Positions 5,630-7,446 of a stretch of DNA of 7,446 bases are shown one piece after another; the stretch's first letter is position 1, and each line of letters opens with the position of its first letter. The position numbers were made by a program, and so were the translations under genes. A model generated the notes under the pieces. The model was not told where the DNA came from and did no database searches. It saw nothing but the letters and a program-made list of their open reading frames with translations. The stretch is taken from the NCBI GenBank assembly GCA_902806105.1, contig CADCVI010000149.1:1-7446 (forward strand), read 5' to 3'. The stretch is from an uncultured Rubrobacteraceae bacterium. GTDB lineage: Bacteria > Actinomycetota > Rubrobacteria > Rubrobacterales > Rubrobacteraceae.

Positions 5630-6922
5630 TCAACCCACCACCCCGCGCGCCGCACGCCTGTTTCCTCCGAGAATTTTCCCGGCGACCTCCTCGACCCGGA
5701 GCACCTCCCGGGGCACATCAGCCACGGCGGAGCCCAGCTCGACGGCGCCTTCCTCCCCCGCATACGCGACCCATCTGGCTTCGACGGACCTCGCGTAGGC
5801 GACGGCCTCTTCGGCCGGAAGGTCGTCGACGAGGTGGAGGACAGGGACGCCCAGCGCGCGCATGGCGCCGGCAGTCTCCGTCCCGACGACCCCGCCGCCG
5901 ACGAGGACGACCAGATCCGAAGAGTCCGCCTCCGGCAGCACGGAGAGGAGGCGTTCGAGGTAGATTGCGAAACCGGTGGCGGGCAGGTTCTGTCCGAAAC
6001 GGTCCAGGAGGGTGTCGTAGCGGCCTCCGTTGGCGATGGTGAACCCGAGGCCCGCGGCGTACGCCTCGTAGACGGCGCCCGTGTAGTAGTTGTGGCGTCC
6101 GATGAGGCCGAGGTCCAGGATCACGGCCCCGAGCGCCTCGTGCGCCTCGAGGTGGCGCAGAATCTCCCGCAGGTTCTCGAGTGCTGCGAGCGCCTCCCCC
6201 GCCCCGCCCCGTTCAGCGAGACCTTCGGCCTCCTCCAGAACTGCCCCGTCCGAGGCGGGACCGACGAGGCGCGGAATCCTCCGTACCCCGAGCGCCACCG
6301 CCTTCGGCAGGCTTTCGGCGAGGGCGTCGACCGAGACGAGATCCTTGGCGGCGAGCGCCCTGAGGATGCCCGGGGCCGCCTCGGGCGCGGCGTGGCGCAG
6401 GTAAGCCTCGTAGAACGCGGTCTGGCCGAGGACCACCGCGAAGCTCTCCGGGGCGTGGAGCCCGAGGGAGCCCAGGACGTCGACGAGCAGGGCGATGGCG
6501 CCTGCGTCCTCCTGCGGCCCGGAGGACCCGACGACCTCCACCCCCGCCTGATAAAGCTCTGCGCTCCGGCCCCGGCCCACGTCCGCCCGCCTGTAGACCG
6601 GCAGGACGTAGGAGAGCTTGTGCGGCGGCGGGCTGTTTCGCATGCGCTGCGAGACGAGGCGCGCGATCGGGGTGGTCATCTCCGGGCGGAGCATCACCAT
6701 CTGGTTGTCCGGGTCGAAGAGCTTGAACGAGGCGTCCCGGAGCCTCGGCTCCTCTATGACCTCCGAGTACTCGAGCGCCGGCGTCAGGACCTCCCCGAAG
6801 CCGAAGAGCCTGAACCGCTCCCGGATCCGGGCCTGCACGTCCACGAGCCGCGTCGACTCGGGCGGCAAAACGTCCCGCGTCCCCGGCGTGGTGGCAAATT
6901 TTCTCGGCGTCACTCGATCCAT
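5630..6922 (-). CDS. hisZ: ATP phosphoribosyltransferase regulatory subunit (HisZ), class II HisRS-like
   Basis: HisZ is a paralogue of histidyl-tRNA synthetase that pairs with short HisG, activates it and mediates histidine feedback. The 430-residue product keeps the HisRS-like catalytic fold: PGTRDVLPPES (13-23), LRPEMTTPIARLVSQRM (78-94), a degenerate motif 2 running from YRRADVGRGRS to ELYQ (110-125), NYYTGAVYEAY (278-288), GGRYDTL (299-305) and a motif 3-like GFAIYLERLL (317-326). The HisRS signature GLDYYTG is changed to HNYYTG and the motif 2 loop is altered, and a short-form hisG follows, so HisZ is much more likely than a working HisRS. Residues about 337-430 resemble a worn anticodon-binding domain, making this a long HisZ. 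The start is the ATG at 6922, without a Shine-Dalgarno site; a GTG at 6913 is the alternative. It leads the hisZGD-GNAT block. Confidence 0.92.
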   Translation of the reverse strand: MDRVTPRKFATTPGTRDVLPPESTRLVDVQARIRERFRLFGFGEVLTPALEYSEVIEEPRLRDASFKLFDPDNQMVMLRPEMTTPIARLVSQRMRNSPPPHKLSYVLPVYRRADVGRGRSAELYQAGVEVVGSSGPQEDAGAIALLVDVLGSLGLHAPESFAVVLGQTAFYEAYLRHAAPEAAPGILRALAAKDLVSVDALAESLPKAVALGVRRIPRLVGPASDGAVLEEAEGLAERGGAGEALAALENLREILRHLEAHEALGAVILDLGLIGRHNYYTGAVYEAYAAGLGFTIANGGRYDTLLDRFGQNLPATGFAIYLERLLSVLPEADSSDLVVLVGGGVVGTETAGAMRALGVPVLHLVDDLPAEEAVAYARSVEARWVAYAGEEGAVELGSAVADVPREVLRVEEVAGKILGGNRRAARGVVG

Positions 6923-6931
6923 AGGAAAACT

Positions 6932-6937
6932 ATCTTA
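6932..6937 (-). promoter_or_regulatory. Possible -10 element for a near-leaderless hisZ transcript
   Basis: The minus strand reads TAAGAT, a four-of-six -10 match, ending nine bases before the hisZ ATG. A start site about seven bases downstream would give a transcript beginning within a few bases of the ATG. This would fit the absence of any ribosome binding site there, and leaderless genes are common in actinobacteria. No convincing -35 is seen (TGGAAG at a 19-base spacing is the closest). I see no histidine-rich leader peptide or T-box-like element between 6923 and 7128. Confidence 0.3.
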
Positions 6938-7110
6938 ACCGATATCCTCGCCTTTTCTTCCACACGATCGCGTACCCGAGAACAGGTTCATCATCGCGGA
7001 GCACGAGGACTCTCCCCTCGTCACGGACAGCCCGGGTTCAGCAGGCGATGAACGGCACGAACCAGGACAATACGACACTCCGCCACGAGACAGGCCGTTC
7101 CGGCGAGAGC

Positions 7111-7124
7111 GGAGCCCGGGCTCC
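7111..7124. repeat. Perfect 14-base palindrome next to the terminator
   Basis: ggagcccgggctcc is an exact palindrome lying four bases beyond the terminator stem, on the side of its short T-tract in the minus-strand transcript. It could be a second hairpin that helps termination, or an operator-like protein site upstream of hisZ, about 190 bases from its start codon. It has no loop bases, which makes a protein-binding role at least as likely as an RNA hairpin. Confidence 0.4.
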
Positions 7125-7128
7125 AAAG

Positions 7129-7170
7129 AGGCGCGGCAGGGCGGTTCGTTGCCACCACCCTGCCGCGCCT
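7129..7170 (-). terminator. Intrinsic terminator for the gene at the right edge
   Basis: Bases 7129-7141 and 7158-7170 form a perfect 13-bp GC-rich stem; after one mismatch, three more pairs (7143-7145 with 7154-7156) extend it, leaving an 8-base loop. On the minus strand the stem begins seven bases after the TAA stop at 7178-7180 and runs into CTCTTTGG, a short and imperfect U-tract. The placement and stem strength make it a good terminator separating this gene from hisZ. Confidence 0.75.
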
Positions 7171-7177
7171 GCGCGAG

Positions 7178-7446
7178 TTACTGGTACGTGACGACCGCCG
7201 GGGCCGGGTCGAGCTGGAGGACTTCCTGGGGCGAGAGGAGCGGGGCGTCCTGGGTGTAGAAGAGCTTGAAGCCGCCGTACTGGGTCGCCTCGTCGCGCAC
7301 GAGGAGGTCGTACTTCGTGAGCTTCGCCTCCGGGCCGCCGAAGCCGTCGGCGTGGAGGACCACCTCGACGTTCTCGGTCGGCTGGATCAGCTGTTTGTTC
7401 GTGACGATCCCGGTCTCGAACTGGTGGACGAGGAGCATCTTGTCCG
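7178..7446 (-). CDS. Unidentified protein, C-terminal part only (runs off the right edge)
   Basis: The frame is open from the window edge to the TAA at 7178-7180 and encodes the last 88 or so residues. An ATG at 7438 lies inside the frame, but coding continues above it (DK before MLLVHQF), so it is probably not the start. The sequence alternates strand-like and polar stretches: LLVHQFETG, then VEVVLHADGFGGPEAKLTKY, then GGFKLFYTQD, LLSPQEVLQLDP and the end PAVVTYQ. From memory, this ending (KLFY, SP.EVL.L.P.P, V.YQ) resembles a conserved hypothetical family of actinobacterial secreted or lipoprotein-like proteins, but I cannot assign a reaction. No membrane segment is visible in this part. 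The terminator that follows separates it from the his genes, so it is probably unrelated to them. Confidence 0.8.
   Translation of the reverse strand, partial: DKMLLVHQFETGIVTNKQLIQPTENVEVVLHADGFGGPEAKLTKYDLLVRDEATQYGGFKLFYTQDAPLLSPQEVLQLDPAPAVVTYQ

Noticed and set aside
5630..6922. Histidyl-tRNA synthetase (hisS) for the class II synthetase-like gene
   Set aside because: The GLDYYTG signature and motif 2 are changed, and a regulatory-domain-less hisG follows directly, which fits HisZ.
4605..7051. Long plus-strand open frames (4605-5798 and 5834-7051, about 400 codons each) opposite hisD, hisG and hisZ
   Set aside because: They mirror strongly supported minus-strand genes. Their translations are Arg/Pro/Gly-rich without any family motif, as expected for antisense frames in GC-rich coding DNA.
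6935..7126. Minus-strand 63-codon frame between hisZ and the terminator
   Set aside because: It begins with a TTG inside the terminator tail/palindrome region, has Ser/Gly/Arg/Cys-rich composition, no ribosome site and no motif. It also has no histidine run that would make it a his leader peptide.
7048..7191. Plus-strand 47-codon frame starting at ATG 7048
   Set aside because: It runs straight through the terminator hairpin, has no usable ribosome binding site and shows no recognisable sequence.

Overview
This window comes from a high-GC bacterium with Gram-positive features. It carries most of a histidine biosynthesis cluster on the minus strand. The HisG/HisZ arrangement, frequent GTG/TTG starts, GNAT and HAD genes nested in the cluster, and a small sortase-type LPDTG surface protein suggest a deep-branching actinobacterium; a Rubrobacter-like organism is my best guess. 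That is an inference from style and protein sequence, not a database match.

Reading along the minus strand from the right edge, 7178-7446 is the 3' end of an unidentified gene. It is followed by a strong hairpin terminator (7129-7170) and a 14-base palindrome (7111-7124). After about 200 bases without a credible gene comes a tight block: hisZ (5630-6922), hisG short form (4974-5612), hisD (3728-4981) and a GNAT acetyltransferase (3306-3728). These genes overlap or nearly touch, so they are probably one transcript. A plus-strand gene for a small secreted protein with an LPDTG sorting signal (2913-3290) runs convergently into the GNAT gene. It is divergent from a second minus-strand block: hisB (2206-2790), a HAD-family phosphatase-like gene (1560-2180), hisH (941-1567) and hisA (213-944). 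The last 212 bases hold a strong stem-loop but no gene I can support.

Functionally, HisG and HisZ form the ATP phosphoribosyltransferase that starts the pathway. HisA isomerises the ProFAR intermediate. HisH supplies ammonia to HisF, which is not in the window. HisB dehydrates imidazoleglycerol phosphate, and HisD carries out the last two oxidations. hisF, hisI, hisE, hisC and a recognised histidinol-phosphate phosphatase are all absent here. The HAD gene between hisB and hisH is an obvious candidate for the phosphatase.

I found no phage, CRISPR, transposon or defence system. The points worth a second look are: the HAD gene as a possible alternative histidinol-phosphate phosphatase, with an odd start; the LPDTG gene splitting the his cluster; an Ala in place of the usual Gly at the HisH nucleophile elbow; a shortened segment in HisD; and several regulatory palindromes.
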